The notes under the pieces: model-generated
What the model saw: the letters and a program-made list of their open reading frames with translations, nothing else
What the model was told of the DNA's origin: nothing
Databases searched by the model: none
In this document: piece after piece, positions 7,989 through 16,215 of the stretch
Position numbering within the stretch: the stretch's first letter is position 1
Layout: each line of letters begins with the position of its first letter
Origin: Bullifex porci
GTDB taxonomy: Bacteria; Spirochaetota; Spirochaetia; Sphaerochaetales; Sphaerochaetaceae
Length of the DNA: 60,058 nt
Direction of reading: 5' to 3'
Assembly (NCBI RefSeq): GCF_009695635.1
Contig: NZ_VUNN01000014.1
Location: forward strand, 1-60,058
Made by a program: the position numbers and the translations under genes

Positions 7989-9206
7989 ATGAGAGTATTA
8001 TTAGCAGTTGATAAATATTACCCTGCAGTTAATGGAGTAATTACATCTGTAAAAAACCTTAAGGAGGCCCTTGAAAGAAAGGGTCATGATGTTAAGGTTC
8101 TTACTCTCTCAGATTCCGTCTCTACACATGTTAAGGATAATGTAATTTATATTGGCTCTTTAAGTGTAGATAAAATCTATCCAGATATCAGAATTAAGCA
8201 CCCTGTAATGAGAAAGAATATCCAGGATCTAATTGAGTGGAAGCCTGATATCATTCACACAAATACAGAGTTCTCGACATATACATTAGCAAAGGACATC
8301 TCTAGAAAAACTGGTGCCCCTATGGTTCATACCTACCATACAGATTATGAGGATTATGTCCATTATTTAGCTCTTAGTAAAAAGATGGGAACCCCTCTTG
8401 TAAAGAGCTATATTAAGCATGTTACCTCATATATGCAGGAGATTATTGCACCAACAGAAAAGACTAAGCAGCAACTCTTAGGGTATGGAATAAGCACAAA
8501 GATAACAGTTATCCCAACGGGCTTAGATTTAACTAAGTATAATGCTGTCTATTCTGAGGATTTAATTGAAAGACTTAGAGAAAAGCACAGTCTTAAAAGG
8601 GATGTACCTACCCTAATATTTGTTGGACGCTTAGGAAAGGAAAAGAATCTACTTGAGGTAATAAACTACCTCTCAGACTATAAAGATAAGGAGTTTCAAT
8701 TCCTTATCGTAGGTGATGGCCCTGATAGAAAAACTATTGAATTGCAAATTGCAGCTACTGGACTTAATGATAAAACAATTTTCACAGGAATGGTTAGCCA
8801 AGATGATATCGCTCTTTACTATCGTCTAGGCTCACTATTTGTATCTGCAAGCCAAAGTGAAACTCAGGGCTTAACATACATTGAAGCACTATCAAGCGGA
8901 CTCCCACTTCTTTGTAAAAAGGATGAGTGCTTAGACAATGTATTACTTGAGAATAAAACAGGATGGTCCTTTAATAATGAAGCGGAATTTAAAGAGCATT
9001 TAACATTCTTTTTATCTAATCCTGAAATAGCAAAAGAGATGAGCAAGAATGCTAAAGAATTTGCTCTAGCCTCCTTTAGCTCAGATACATTTGCAGATAA
9101 GGTATTAAAGATATATGAAAATGCTATAGCTCTTAATAACCCAAAAAAAAGAGGCATAATAAAGTATATTTATCATGCCTTCTTCGACCGTATGCCATTA
9201 GTCTAA
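7989..9206 (+). CDS. GT4-family glycosyltransferase
   Basis: 405-residue retaining glycosyltransferase of the GT-B fold, probably making a glycolipid or surface glycan. The N-terminal domain starts MRVLLAVDKYYPAVNGVITS, with the Gly-Val loop typical of GT4 enzymes; the C-terminal domain has PTLIFVGRLGKEKNLLEVI and the nucleotide-sugar motif SASQSETQGLTYIEALSSGLP (about residue 287 on, E-x7-E pattern). It resembles diacylglycerol glucosyltransferases in general layout, but acceptor specificity cannot be read. The start at 7989 is preferred to TTG 7953 because the family begins here and the promoter -10 box ends 7 bases before it. The 3' end overlaps the convergent gene by 9 bases. Confidence 0.88.
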   Translation: MRVLLAVDKYYPAVNGVITSVKNLKEALERKGHDVKVLTLSDSVSTHVKDNVIYIGSLSVDKIYPDIRIKHPVMRKNIQDLIEWKPDIIHTNTEFSTYTLAKDISRKTGAPMVHTYHTDYEDYVHYLALSKKMGTPLVKSYIKHVTSYMQEIIAPTEKTKQQLLGYGISTKITVIPTGLDLTKYNAVYSEDLIERLREKHSLKRDVPTLIFVGRLGKEKNLLEVINYLSDYKDKEFQFLIVGDGPDRKTIELQIAATGLNDKTIFTGMVSQDDIALYYRLGSLFVSASQSETQGLTYIEALSSGLPLLCKKDECLDNVLLENKTGWSFNNEAEFKEHLTFFLSNPEIAKEMSKNAKEFALASFSSDTFADKVLKIYENAIALNNPKKRGIIKYIYHAFFDRMPLV

Positions 9207-9653
9207 GCTTATTACCTCTTCAATATAATCAATTGAATCTAGCAAAAGATCAAATAGGAAAGGAAGTAAATATTCATCCTTTTCCTCAACTCCTAATGGG
9301 CCAAACTCCTCTCTTTGTCCATCACCATACATTACAACCTCTGCGCTTCCATATAAGCCTCTAGTATTATTCTCCTTCTGAAGCTCTCTTAAGCTAAGTC
9401 CAAGCATCCCACTTAAGGCTCTAAGATCCTGCTTTTCAATAGAAACAGCTACCTTTGGTTTATTATCAAAGAAAGCAACTAAGGAGTATGCAATTAAAAC
9501 ATAATCCTCACCCGAAGCTGTCTTCACATTTTTATAGTAATTTACAAAAACATCACCACACTTAAATTTCTTAGCTGGAAGAGCACTAGTATCAGGGACA
9601 GAGGAAAAATCCTCTCTCGATAGCGCTGGTGCCTTATGAATATCTAAAAGCAT
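9198..9653 (-). CDS. Conserved-looking hypothetical protein, coupled to yihY
   Basis: 151-residue acidic, soluble protein of a family I do not recognise. It has no signal peptide or membrane segment; the C-terminus is hydrophobic-acidic (YLLPFLFDLLLDSIDYIEEVISLD). Its ATG overlaps the stop of the upstream yihY-like gene as TAATG, with GAGAGG as ribosome binding site, so the two are translationally coupled and the protein may assist the membrane protein. Its end overlaps the convergent GT4 gene. Confidence 0.65.
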   Translation of the reverse strand: MLLDIHKAPALSREDFSSVPDTSALPAKKFKCGDVFVNYYKNVKTASGEDYVLIAYSLVAFFDNKPKVAVSIEKQDLRALSGMLGLSLRELQKENNTRGLYGSAEVVMYGDGQREEFGPLGVEEKDEYLLPFLFDLLLDSIDYIEEVISLD

Positions 9654-10930
9654 TATACCCTCTCTAATAAATTATCTATTGTAAGATTTTCAAAGGAATC
9701 ACAACCCTTCTTTAATAGCTGTTGGCTAACAGCCTCACCTACAGTCTCAACACTCTCGTCGTCAAGTGCATAGATCGCCTTAACAACATCTTTAACTAAT
9801 ATTTGGTCTAGAGGCTTTGCAGGTACATAGCAAATACTACCCTTCTTACCTCTAGCGATCTCTAAAATAAAACCATTACTAATAAAAATAGATAAAATAC
9901 TCGATAGCTCCTTAGGATTTAACAAAAGCTTTCTTACTAAGGTCTTTTGGCTAACAGGCCCTTCTCCATTTCTATAGGAGGAGGAAACTATCATAATAAG
10001 ATTCAAGCTATTTTGAATCTGCTCAGAAGGACTTTCTCCTATACCATTAAGATGTGTTCTATCTGGTCTAAATTGATAAACATATGTAAACTCTGCTGCT
10101 ATTAAAATCGCATACCAACAAAGATAGAGGTATAAAAGCAGGAAGAAGACAGCAGAAAGAGAACCATATAATACAGAGTAGTTTACTGAAAGTGTAACAA
10201 TATATTTAAAACCTGCTGTAATAAATGAAAGCATTATGGCACCAATAGATGCGCCAAATAGTGCTGATTTACTCCTAACCTTTGCATTTGGAACAAAATA
10301 AAACATCGAAAATAAAAAGGCTACAATTACAACATATGAAATAATTGTTGATAGTACTCTACTAAGGCCACTTGGGGAATCTGTCTTCTCAATAAAGGAG
10401 GAGATGTAGTTAGTTGCCTTAGTATTAATAGTTAGCACAACAGCTAAGATAATTACAGAAAGGAAAATGAAGGTTAAAAAGGTTGAAAACCTCTTAATAG
10501 TTCCATTTCTTGGAGTTGCTCTAAACATATGGTTTATTACCATATATACCTTATTTACGAGCAGGATAGCTGTAAAAATAAATGAAACAAGACCTAAAGC
10601 ACCAAGTCCCATACCATTAGAAGTAAACTTTGCAAGTGCAGATACTATCTGCTCACTAATTTCACTTCCTAGTGCTTGGTATAAAAACTCTAAAATAATA
10701 TTTATTAGAGGCTGCAGGACCCCAAATAGCTGTACTACTGCAAAGATAAATGTAAAGCAAGGTACAAAGGCAACTAGAGTAGAATAAACTAAGCCTGAAG
10801 CAAGGATATCTACATTATCATTAAATAGATTCTCAGCAGAACGCACTAGTAGATATCCAATATCCTGTGACCACGATAAAAATCGCTCCTTAATTGATAG
10901 CTTTACTTCCTCATTTTCCATTAATTGCAT
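9653..10930 (-). CDS. YihY/BrkB-family inner-membrane protein with C-terminal winged helix
   Basis: 425 residues. Residues 20-280 contain about six membrane segments, with the family start region DILASGLVYSTLVAFVPCFTFIFAVVQLFG and later FYFVPNAKVRSKSALFGASIGAIM. After residue 285 a soluble 140-residue tail follows; it reads like a winged-helix module (QIQNSLNLIMIVSSSYRNGEGPVSQKTLVRKLLLNPKELSSILSIF, split here only for description of its order: helix, turn, recognition helix), as in several anaerobe YihY proteins. Once misnamed RNase BN, the family has no proven function. The 5' end overlaps the upstream lipase gene by 20 bases and the 3' end overlaps the next gene by one. Confidence 0.85.
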   Translation of the reverse strand: MQLMENEEVKLSIKERFLSWSQDIGYLLVRSAENLFNDNVDILASGLVYSTLVAFVPCFTFIFAVVQLFGVLQPLINIILEFLYQALGSEISEQIVSALAKFTSNGMGLGALGLVSFIFTAILLVNKVYMVINHMFRATPRNGTIKRFSTFLTFIFLSVIILAVVLTINTKATNYISSFIEKTDSPSGLSRVLSTIISYVVIVAFLFSMFYFVPNAKVRSKSALFGASIGAIMLSFITAGFKYIVTLSVNYSVLYGSLSAVFFLLLYLYLCWYAILIAAEFTYVYQFRPDRTHLNGIGESPSEQIQNSLNLIMIVSSSYRNGEGPVSQKTLVRKLLLNPKELSSILSIFISNGFILEIARGKKGSICYVPAKPLDQILVKDVVKAIYALDDESVETVGEAVSQQLLKKGCDSFENLTIDNLLERV

Positions 10931-11843
10931 TAATCCTATCTAATAGCCAAGAGCCAATGTATTCATAGGTTTCTTTCTTATTTAGCTCATTTAATATCTC
11001 ATGCCTACCATCTGGAATAAGCTTAACTGTTAAGTCCTTAATGCCTACATCCTTATAGATTGAAGCAAATTTGTTTACACCTCTTCCATAATCTCCAACT
11101 GGATCAGCATCTCCTGAGATAATCAAGATCGGAAGAGATGAAGGGATATTCTTCATTAAGACTCTATTGTTAGCCATCTCAACACCATCAATTAAATCTG
11201 AATAAAATACGGAGGAGCATACAAAGCCACAAAGTGGGTCCTTAATATATTTATCGACCTCCTTTTCATCTCTACTGAGCCAATCAAATGGAGTTCTTGC
11301 AGGTTTAAACTTTGAATTAAAGGAGCCGAAGCTTAGCTTATCTAATTTGTTATTAGGGAGCCTTGGACCTAGCTTCTTTGCCATATTTAGAGCCAAGGCC
11401 TTACCAACCTTACCAGTTAACCCCTTAGAGCAACCTGAACCCATAATGATAAGACCATCAAATTGTGATGGATACATTGTAATAACACTACGAGCCATAA
11501 AGGAGCCCATGCTATGACCCATCATATAGTGTGGAAGCTGGTCATACTCGCTTAATATAATTTTATCTAGCTCATAGGAATCCTTACAAACAGCCTGCCA
11601 ACCATTTTGGTCCGCAAACCAGCCCTGTTCATTTTCTTCCTTAGTAAAACCATGACCTCTATGGTCCTGAGCATAAACTACAAAGCCAAGTGAATTTAGA
11701 TAAAGAGCAAAATCATTATATCTAAGAGAATGCTCAGCCATACCATGGAGAATATGGAGGGTAGCAATAGGTTCAATTTCTGGGCGCCATATACGATAAA
11801 ACAATCTGTGGTCATCTCTAAGCGTTAAATAACGTTCTTCCAT
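10911..11843 (-). CDS. Alpha/beta hydrolase, monoacylglycerol-lipase type
   Basis: Predicted cytoplasmic lipase/esterase of the S33 serine aminopeptidase-like (Hydrolase_4) group, about 310 residues. The nucleophile elbow GHSMGS is near residue 110, the acid is in SGDADPVGDYG near 246, and the base in PDGRHEIL near 282. The oxyanion segment is LHILHGMAEHSLRY. The start at 11843 is chosen because GGAG lies 7 bases upstream and the family begins with this segment; earlier codons would add an unlikely hydrophobic leader. First gene of a coupled set lipase-yihY-hypothetical, suggesting a role in membrane lipid handling. Confidence 0.88.
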   Translation of the reverse strand: MEERYLTLRDDHRLFYRIWRPEIEPIATLHILHGMAEHSLRYNDFALYLNSLGFVVYAQDHRGHGFTKEENEQGWFADQNGWQAVCKDSYELDKIILSEYDQLPHYMMGHSMGSFMARSVITMYPSQFDGLIIMGSGCSKGLTGKVGKALALNMAKKLGPRLPNNKLDKLSFGSFNSKFKPARTPFDWLSRDEKEVDKYIKDPLCGFVCSSVFYSDLIDGVEMANNRVLMKNIPSSLPILIISGDADPVGDYGRGVNKFASIYKDVGIKDLTVKLIPDGRHEILNELNKKETYEYIGSWLLDRINAINGK

Positions 11844-11905
11844 CAGTCTCTCCAAAAAAATAGATATAATGTTTGTATAATATATAATATAAAAATATAT
11901 AAAAG

Positions 11906-13477
11906 TTAACAATGAAAAAAGGATTTTATCTCATTAAGAGCCTTTTCATATCCAAGCTTAAGACGTGTAAGATTAAGTAATGAGCCATCATCTCTAACCT
12001 CATCTGTAAAAAGCTTATCAATTTTACCCTCACCACCTCTCTTTTCATCAAAGTAAAGCATTGAGGATAGCCCCATCTTAAGAAGCTCATTACTCTTTTT
12101 TCCCATAAAGGAAATGTGGTTAAGCTTATATTTTAAAATAAATAATTTATCAGGAGCATATTTAAAAAGCTTTTCATAAATTAGAGGAATTGGATATACA
12201 TGAGGAACTCCAAGAAGCATAAATGCATGGTGGTAAGCTCTTAAATAGCAAGCTATATATCCAAGATTAAAGGCTGAGTATTTCTTAGTTAAGCCTAAAA
12301 GCAAATCAGGATAAGCATTATCACCCTCTCCATATAGCTCAAAGATAGCTTCAATACCAGCTCCTCTTAGGTCAATTAATTGTGGATGCGATGAAATTAA
12401 ATACTCTCTATCAAAGAGCTTTGATACACTTTCTCCAATACCCTTCTTTTGACCAATTAATAAGATAACTCTAATAATTTCATCCTCATTAGCATTTCTT
12501 AGCTGTGGATATGTAAATGGTAGGCTATCACACCTTTTTAACGATGCTAGGATAAGCCCACATTCATTTGGAGATAGACCATACATAACGCAGGCTTCTG
12601 TAAATCTCATAATCTTCTCATATGAGTAGAAGCCTAAAGCAGAGCCTAAAGCCATTGCTTCTCTAAAGCCTGGGCATGTAGTACCCTTTAAGCCCTTACG
12701 TCTACATGAGATCAAACAGCTTTTACAGGCATCACTTGTAGCAGCAATTATTCTACTTTGACAAAAGCCATCTAAATGGAGTGAGCGAGGGTCCTTAGTT
12801 GCTGAAAAGTAATCATTGTTAATCCACCCATTATCATAGGCTTGGTCAATTAGCATAGTAGAGCCCTCTCTCTTAAGCTTCTTAACAATAGAAGAGCGTG
12901 CTATCTTCTTTTTTATTTTTGCATTAGCCTCTATTTTTTCCTGTGCGGACTCAATAACAATACTCTTTAAATTCTTTGAACCAAAGATAGCACCTATGCT
13001 TGATGAAAAATACTCATTGTTATCACTTGAGAAAAGAGCAGCAGAGTATACACACTTCTCTCCAGCTTCTCCAATAGCAAGAATACCATCATCACCCTTA
13101 GATAGTATCTCGAAGGTATGGAATGGACTATTTGAGCGTAAATTCTCGCAGCTTAACAGCTCTATACCATCTTTTCTTATTGTTAAATATGAAAGCTTTC
13201 TTGCTCCACCTCTTATCACTAGTGCAGAGTGACCTAAGATAGGAAGAAGAGAAAATAGAGCAGTGTTACCCCTTAAATATGTAAGCTTTTTATCATAAAG
13301 GGAGCGAAATACAATTAAATATCCACTATTTGAAAAGCTATTTACAAGAGGTAAAAAAACAATATCATCACCACTTTGTAGCTCTAGAGCAAATTCAAGA
13401 CCCTCTCTCTGGCTTTCAACTGTTAAAGCCATAGTCTTTCCTTCACATAAATCGGCAATGATGACGCTCTTATCCAT
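11906..13477 (-). CDS. Divergent aldehyde:ferredoxin oxidoreductase (AOR) homologue, cofactor site degenerate
   Basis: 523-residue homologue of tungsten AOR enzymes. Alignable landmarks are GHSALVIRGGARKLSYLTIRK, the IAIGEAGE-like segment ILAIGEAGEKCVYSAAL, GAIFGSKNLKSIVIES (near residue 162) and a CX2CX3C cluster (CKSCLISC, about residues 246-253) that would bind three corners of a 4Fe-4S cluster. Differences from active AORs: the first ~60 residues lack the WIGGRGL-type pterin loop; the RGG before GAVMGSKNLK is replaced by SSSIG; and no Cys appears where the fourth cluster ligand is expected. Catalysis by tungstopterin is therefore doubtful. The start at 13477 is fixed by a TTGACT/TATGCT promoter ending 7 bases upstream. 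Confidence 0.7.
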   Translation of the reverse strand: MDKSVIIADLCEGKTMALTVESQREGLEFALELQSGDDIVFLPLVNSFSNSGYLIVFRSLYDKKLTYLRGNTALFSLLPILGHSALVIRGGARKLSYLTIRKDGIELLSCENLRSNSPFHTFEILSKGDDGILAIGEAGEKCVYSAALFSSDNNEYFSSSIGAIFGSKNLKSIVIESAQEKIEANAKIKKKIARSSIVKKLKREGSTMLIDQAYDNGWINNDYFSATKDPRSLHLDGFCQSRIIAATSDACKSCLISCRRKGLKGTTCPGFREAMALGSALGFYSYEKIMRFTEACVMYGLSPNECGLILASLKRCDSLPFTYPQLRNANEDEIIRVILLIGQKKGIGESVSKLFDREYLISSHPQLIDLRGAGIEAIFELYGEGDNAYPDLLLGLTKKYSAFNLGYIACYLRAYHHAFMLLGVPHVYPIPLIYEKLFKYAPDKLFILKYKLNHISFMGKKSNELLKMGLSSMLYFDEKRGGEGKIDKLFTDEVRDDGSLLNLTRLKLGYEKALNEIKSFFHC

Positions 13478-13484
13478 GTTAAAA

Positions 13485-13513
13485 AGCATAAATAAGAAAA
13501 AAAAGATAGTCAA
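13485..13513 (-). promoter_or_regulatory. Promoter of the AOR-like gene, predicted leaderless
   Basis: On the minus strand -35 TTGACT (13513-13508) and -10 TATGCT (13490-13485) are separated by exactly 17 bases. Only 7 bases separate the -10 box from the ATG at 13477, so the transcript should start at or one base before the A of the start codon. There is no Shine-Dalgarno sequence. Confidence 0.65.
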
Positions 13514-13722
13514 CAGAACACCTTTATAATATTGCGTGACGATGTTAATTGAAAACATAAATGCAACTCAATAATTATAAAGATATTGCATTAACTTGTT
13601 CAAAGAGTAAAAACGTTAGCTATTGCATTTATATATACAAAATAACCAATATGAATGAGATAATTTAACCAAGGTTCCTGCGTCATATAAGTATTAGTAG
13701 GATTATATGTCAGGAAAAAATA

Positions 13723-13748
13723 GGGTCAATCACTTTTCTTGTGGGATT
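13723..13748 (+). repeat. Left inverted repeat of the ISL3-type element
   Basis: Starts GGGTCAATCAC and ends TTGTGGGATT. It matches the reverse complement of 15120-15145 at 23 of 26 positions. Confidence 0.85.
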
Positions 13749-13839
13749 AACAAATAGCTTGAAAAATAAAATAGATAGCTAAAAATTGAAAAAGTAGGGA
13801 AATTCTCTTAAAGTTTAAATAACCACAAACAAATTCAGA

Positions 13840-15142
13840 ATGGAGAACACTATCACAATCCCTTCAGGTTTTAAAAGGGTTTATTAACACAAAGACGCTA
13901 AAAGCAACAACAGTCACAGATAGAAGTATTTTTCTCATAGATGGCACATTGCAGGAACTAGAAGAAGATAGAATCTGTCCTAAATGTGGTGTAAGGATGC
14001 ATATACATGACACATACAACATAAGCCTTGGTTACATTCCTTTTGGCAGGACGCTTTCTGCGGTGAGGTTTGAGAAGCATCGTTGTATCTTTTCAAAATG
14101 CAATTTCACTTGTATGCAGGAGATCACAGAATTACTAGCACTCTTCATTCTTGTGCAATGGACCTACTTGAACTGGGGCTTACTAACAAAATTGTCTCCG
14201 AGCTTACAGGGCTTGGCAAGAACACCGTTAAGGACATAGACACGGAGCGATTTCTAAAGAAGTATACTGCTGCCGGTAAGCATCTTAAGAAACCTGATAG
14301 ACAGGCGAAATACCTTGGCGTAGATGAATTCCTGCTGCACAGGGGCCGATAATAATTGATTTAGAGACGGGGCACGTACTGTGGCTTGCCTATGGCAAGA
14401 AGAAAAAAAGCGCTTTATGACTTCATCAAATTCGTTGGAGAGGAATGGATGGACGGTGAAGAAGCTGTTGCTTGTGACATGAATAGCGACTATCAAGAGG
14501 TTTTCAAGGACTGTTGTCCCCATATACAGGTAATAAGGAAGAACTTTAACGATAAGGTTGTTGCCGAAGTAAGAAAGGACGAACAGAGGCGCCTCTATTC
14601 AGAAGGGAGAATAGAGGAAGCAAAGATGCTCAAAAATACCAAATACATTCTCACATCAAACAGACAGACCCTTAGGAAGAAGGATGATAAGGCTAAGGAA
14701 GACAGGAAAGCTAATATTGAGACTAAGATATTTGATGGAGGAAAGCAAAAGGAGACTAGAGGTGGCAACGAGGAGCTTTATGGTGCATCGCTTTAGGAGA
14801 ATAAACTGCTGTTTCTTTCAGATATGGTGAAGGAGAAGCTCTCCCACTCCTACACTTTAGACGACGAGTGTAAAATGGCGAAGGAAATAACAGAAATAAT
14901 AGACATCTGCAACGATTCAGGTAATAAGCACTTCATATGGTTTTCAAATCTTCTTGATAAAAATAGCCCATGGGACCTACAAGATCTCTTCTGGAAAGGT
15001 TGAAGGAACAAACAACCTAATAAAGACCGTAAGAAGAAAAGCCTATGGCTACAGGGATAACGATTACTTCTTTTTAAAGATTATGGATGAAAGCAGAAGA
15101 GAATATGTCAGAAACCCTAAATCCCACAAAAAATGTGATTGA
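13840..15142 (+). pseudogene. ISL3-family transposase, several frameshifts
   Basis: Pieces in different frames join into one ISL3 transposase: start at 13840 (MENTITIPSG), a frame change near 13888, a zinc-binding segment CPKCGVRMHIHD at about 13978, another change near 14090, a helix-turn-helix-like TNKIVSELTGLGKNTVKDID, the DEFLLHRG catalytic-Asp block near 14325, a stop at 14350, IIDLETGHVLWL and CDMNSDYQEVFKDCCPHIQVI (second Asp), then loss of frame near 14796, and finally SSGKVEGTNNLIKTVRRKAYGYRD with the catalytic Glu from about 14990. The stop codon lies in the right inverted repeat. It cannot make a working enzyme. Confidence 0.85.
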
Positions 15143-15145
15143 GCC
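15120..15145 (-). repeat. Right inverted repeat of the ISL3-type element
   Basis: Begins AATCCCACAA and ends TGATTGAGCC; inverted match to 13723-13748. It includes the transposase stop codon. Confidence 0.85.
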
Positions 15146-15168
15146 ATTTTTATAAATAAAATAGATTA

Positions 15169-15309
15169 TTGACTCATGAAGCTTGGAGAAGTTATTATAC
15201 AAATAGGAAGTGACCTGTCGATAGACGGTGTTCGCTCCAAGAATATTGATAGTAATATATCGCTACTAATTCTTGCAGGTACTAGTGGCGATTATTTTTG
15301 TCTTTTTTT
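15169..15309 (+). ncRNA. Antisense antitoxin RNA of a type I toxin-antitoxin module, with promoter and terminator
   Basis: Promoter: TTGACT (15169-15174), 18-base spacer, TATTAT (15193-15198); predicted start near 15205. Terminator: ATCGCTACTA (15259-15268) pairs with TAGTGGCGAT (15283-15292, one G-T pair), followed by TATTTTT and a further T run, giving an RNA of about 100 bases. It runs against the 3' end of the toxin gene (overlap from 15282), the arrangement of RatA/TxpA and SR4/BsrG in Bacillus subtilis. Promoter and RNA are kept in the second copy at 15617-15747, which supports them as functional units. Confidence 0.75.
15203..15299 (+). repeat. 97-bp direct repeat, copy 1 (antitoxin RNA region)
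   Basis: Matches 15651-15747 at all but two of 97 positions; the offset is 448 bases. The repeat covers the predicted antitoxin RNA up to its terminator. Confidence 0.95.
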
Positions 15310-15392
15310 CCAATAGTAATTCCAAGCGTAATTGCTGAAATTACTAAACCGATAATCATTATTACTAAACTAAAAGTTTCATAATCTGACAT
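15282..15392 (-). CDS. Holin-like type I toxin, 36 residues
   Basis: MSDYETFSLVIMIIGLVIS starts a small hydrophobic protein with one membrane helix (about residues 8-27) and a basic tail (GKKDKNNRH). Short proteins with the pattern M-x-x-[YF]-E-x-[LF]-x-L plus one helix are the putative holin-like toxins (Hol-Tox, TxpA/BsrG-like) found mostly in Firmicutes, where they depolarise or disrupt the membrane. The ATG at 15392 has a strong GAGGAGG 8 bases upstream. A long 5' leader contains a GGAGG/CCTCC hairpin (15421-15437) that could sequester that site. The stop codon lies inside the antitoxin terminator. Confidence 0.75.
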   Translation of the reverse strand: MSDYETFSLVIMIIGLVISAITLGITIGKKDKNNRH

Positions 15393-15528
15393 ATCAGTCA
15401 CCTCCTCTAGATAAAGTCTATGGAGGAAAGACCTCCACGCCGTAAGAGCGACATGGAGCGAACAACCGCCTACCGTTTCAAGACAGGCCACACTTTCAAT
15501 GAAATATTATTACATTGAAAAAGGTCAA
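15393..15528 (-). promoter_or_regulatory. Toxin mRNA leader and candidate promoter
   Basis: TTGACC (minus strand, 15528-15523) is followed by AT-rich sequence with TAATAT and TATTTC as possible -10 boxes, so the exact promoter is unsure. The leader carries TGGAGG/CCTCCA (15421-15437), able to fold on itself or to mask the GAGGAGG ribosome binding site at 15401-15407. It also carries GTGGCCTGTC (15491-15482) and TGTTCGCTCCA (15464-15454), segments that recur in the antitoxin RNA (15210-15219, 15229-15239). Confidence 0.5.
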
Positions 15529-15616
15529 TAGAATTATTTTAAAATTAAACACAAAAGATAAAATTTCTATTATCACTTTAGTTAGGTAAGAATTTAATTT
15601 GCAACCAATAAAATTG

Positions 15617-15850
15617 TTGATGCAATGAGATTCGAAAGAGTATTATATAAGTAGGAAGTGGCCTGTCGATAGACGGTGTTCGCTCCAAGAATATTGATAG
15701 TAATATATCGCTACTAATTCTTGCAGGTACTAGTGGCGATTATTTTTACACTTTTCCAAGGTAGTAATTCCAAGCAATACTTGCTGAGATAAATAAACCC
15801 CATTGTTGAATCAATGATTTGATAATTATTTATAGCCACACCTCATTATC
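15617..15850. pseudogene. Decayed second copy of the toxin-antitoxin module
   Basis: Plus strand: promoter TTGATG (15617-15622), again 18 bases, TATTAT (15641-15646), then the antitoxin RNA and terminator repeated at 15651-15747. Minus strand: the toxin gene is recognisable by GCTTGGAATTAC near 15765 and the shared end CGCCACTAG, but has lost its start, frame and most of the hydrophobic codons; only GAGGTG remains of the ribosome binding site near 15842. The RNA may still be made and could act on the intact toxin. Confidence 0.7.
15651..15747 (+). repeat. 97-bp direct repeat, copy 2
   Basis: Second copy of 15203-15299; two substitutions (both A to G in copy 2 near its start). Confidence 0.95.
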
Positions 15851-15870
15851 ATTAAGATTTGGAGGTTTTT

Positions 15871-16215
15871 ATTAAATTAACTTGGGAAAGAAGAAGAGAT
15901 GCAAGATTAGTACTTCAAAGATTTATTCAAAGTGAGGAGTTTAAGAGCTTAAACCGTCCTGTTCAGCTAGCTATCTTAACTATCAACCCAAGTCTTAAGG
16001 AGCCATATTAATATTTTCTTTTTATCCATAATACAGGTCTTCTTAATTCATTTACCCCTAGTACATGTAGACTGTGCAACAGCACCAATATCATAAGATA
16101 TGGTAAAACAGCAGCAGGACTTATACGATATTGATGTAAGGACTGTGGTAAAACTTTTACCATAATCACAGGAACAATATTTGATCAAAGAAAATTATTG
16201 ACTCAAAAATTTTAA
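15871..16215 (+). pseudogene. N-terminal relic of a zinc-ribbon transposase (IS1595/IS1-like)
   Basis: One frame reads from an ATT at 15871 (5 bases after GGAGG) through LTWERRRDARLVLQRFIQS, an in-frame TAA near 16009, CRLCNSTNIIRYGKTAAGL, an in-frame TGA near 16138, then CKDCGKTFTIITGTIFDQ to a stop at 16213. The paired CxxC motifs with RYGKT and GKTF are the zinc ribbon that begins IS1595- and IS1-related transposases. The catalytic domain is missing. Confidence 0.65.

Larger units (their letters stand above)
13723..15145 (+). mobile_element. ISL3-type insertion sequence, inactive
   Basis: The element is bounded by 26-bp imperfect inverted repeats (13723-13748 and 15120-15145, 23 of 26 matching) and contains a broken ISL3-type transposase. 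Flanking octamers AAAAAATA and ATTTTTAT are not identical, so no 8-bp target duplication survives. Its base composition is closer to 45 percent GC than the AT-rich surroundings. Confidence 0.85.

Noticed and set aside
10467-10787. 106-residue plus-strand reading frame
   Set aside because: Lies wholly inside the yihY-type gene in antisense and shows no start signal or family features.
11906-13558. Longer AOR-like protein with a hydrophobic N-terminal leader
   Set aside because: The extra 27 codons cover a clear promoter (TTGACT-17-TATGCT) that points to the ATG at 13477, and the family is cytoplasmic.
13715-15153. 8-bp target duplication of the ISL3 element
   Set aside because: Flanking octamers AAAAAATA and ATTTTTAT differ; similarity is only AT content.
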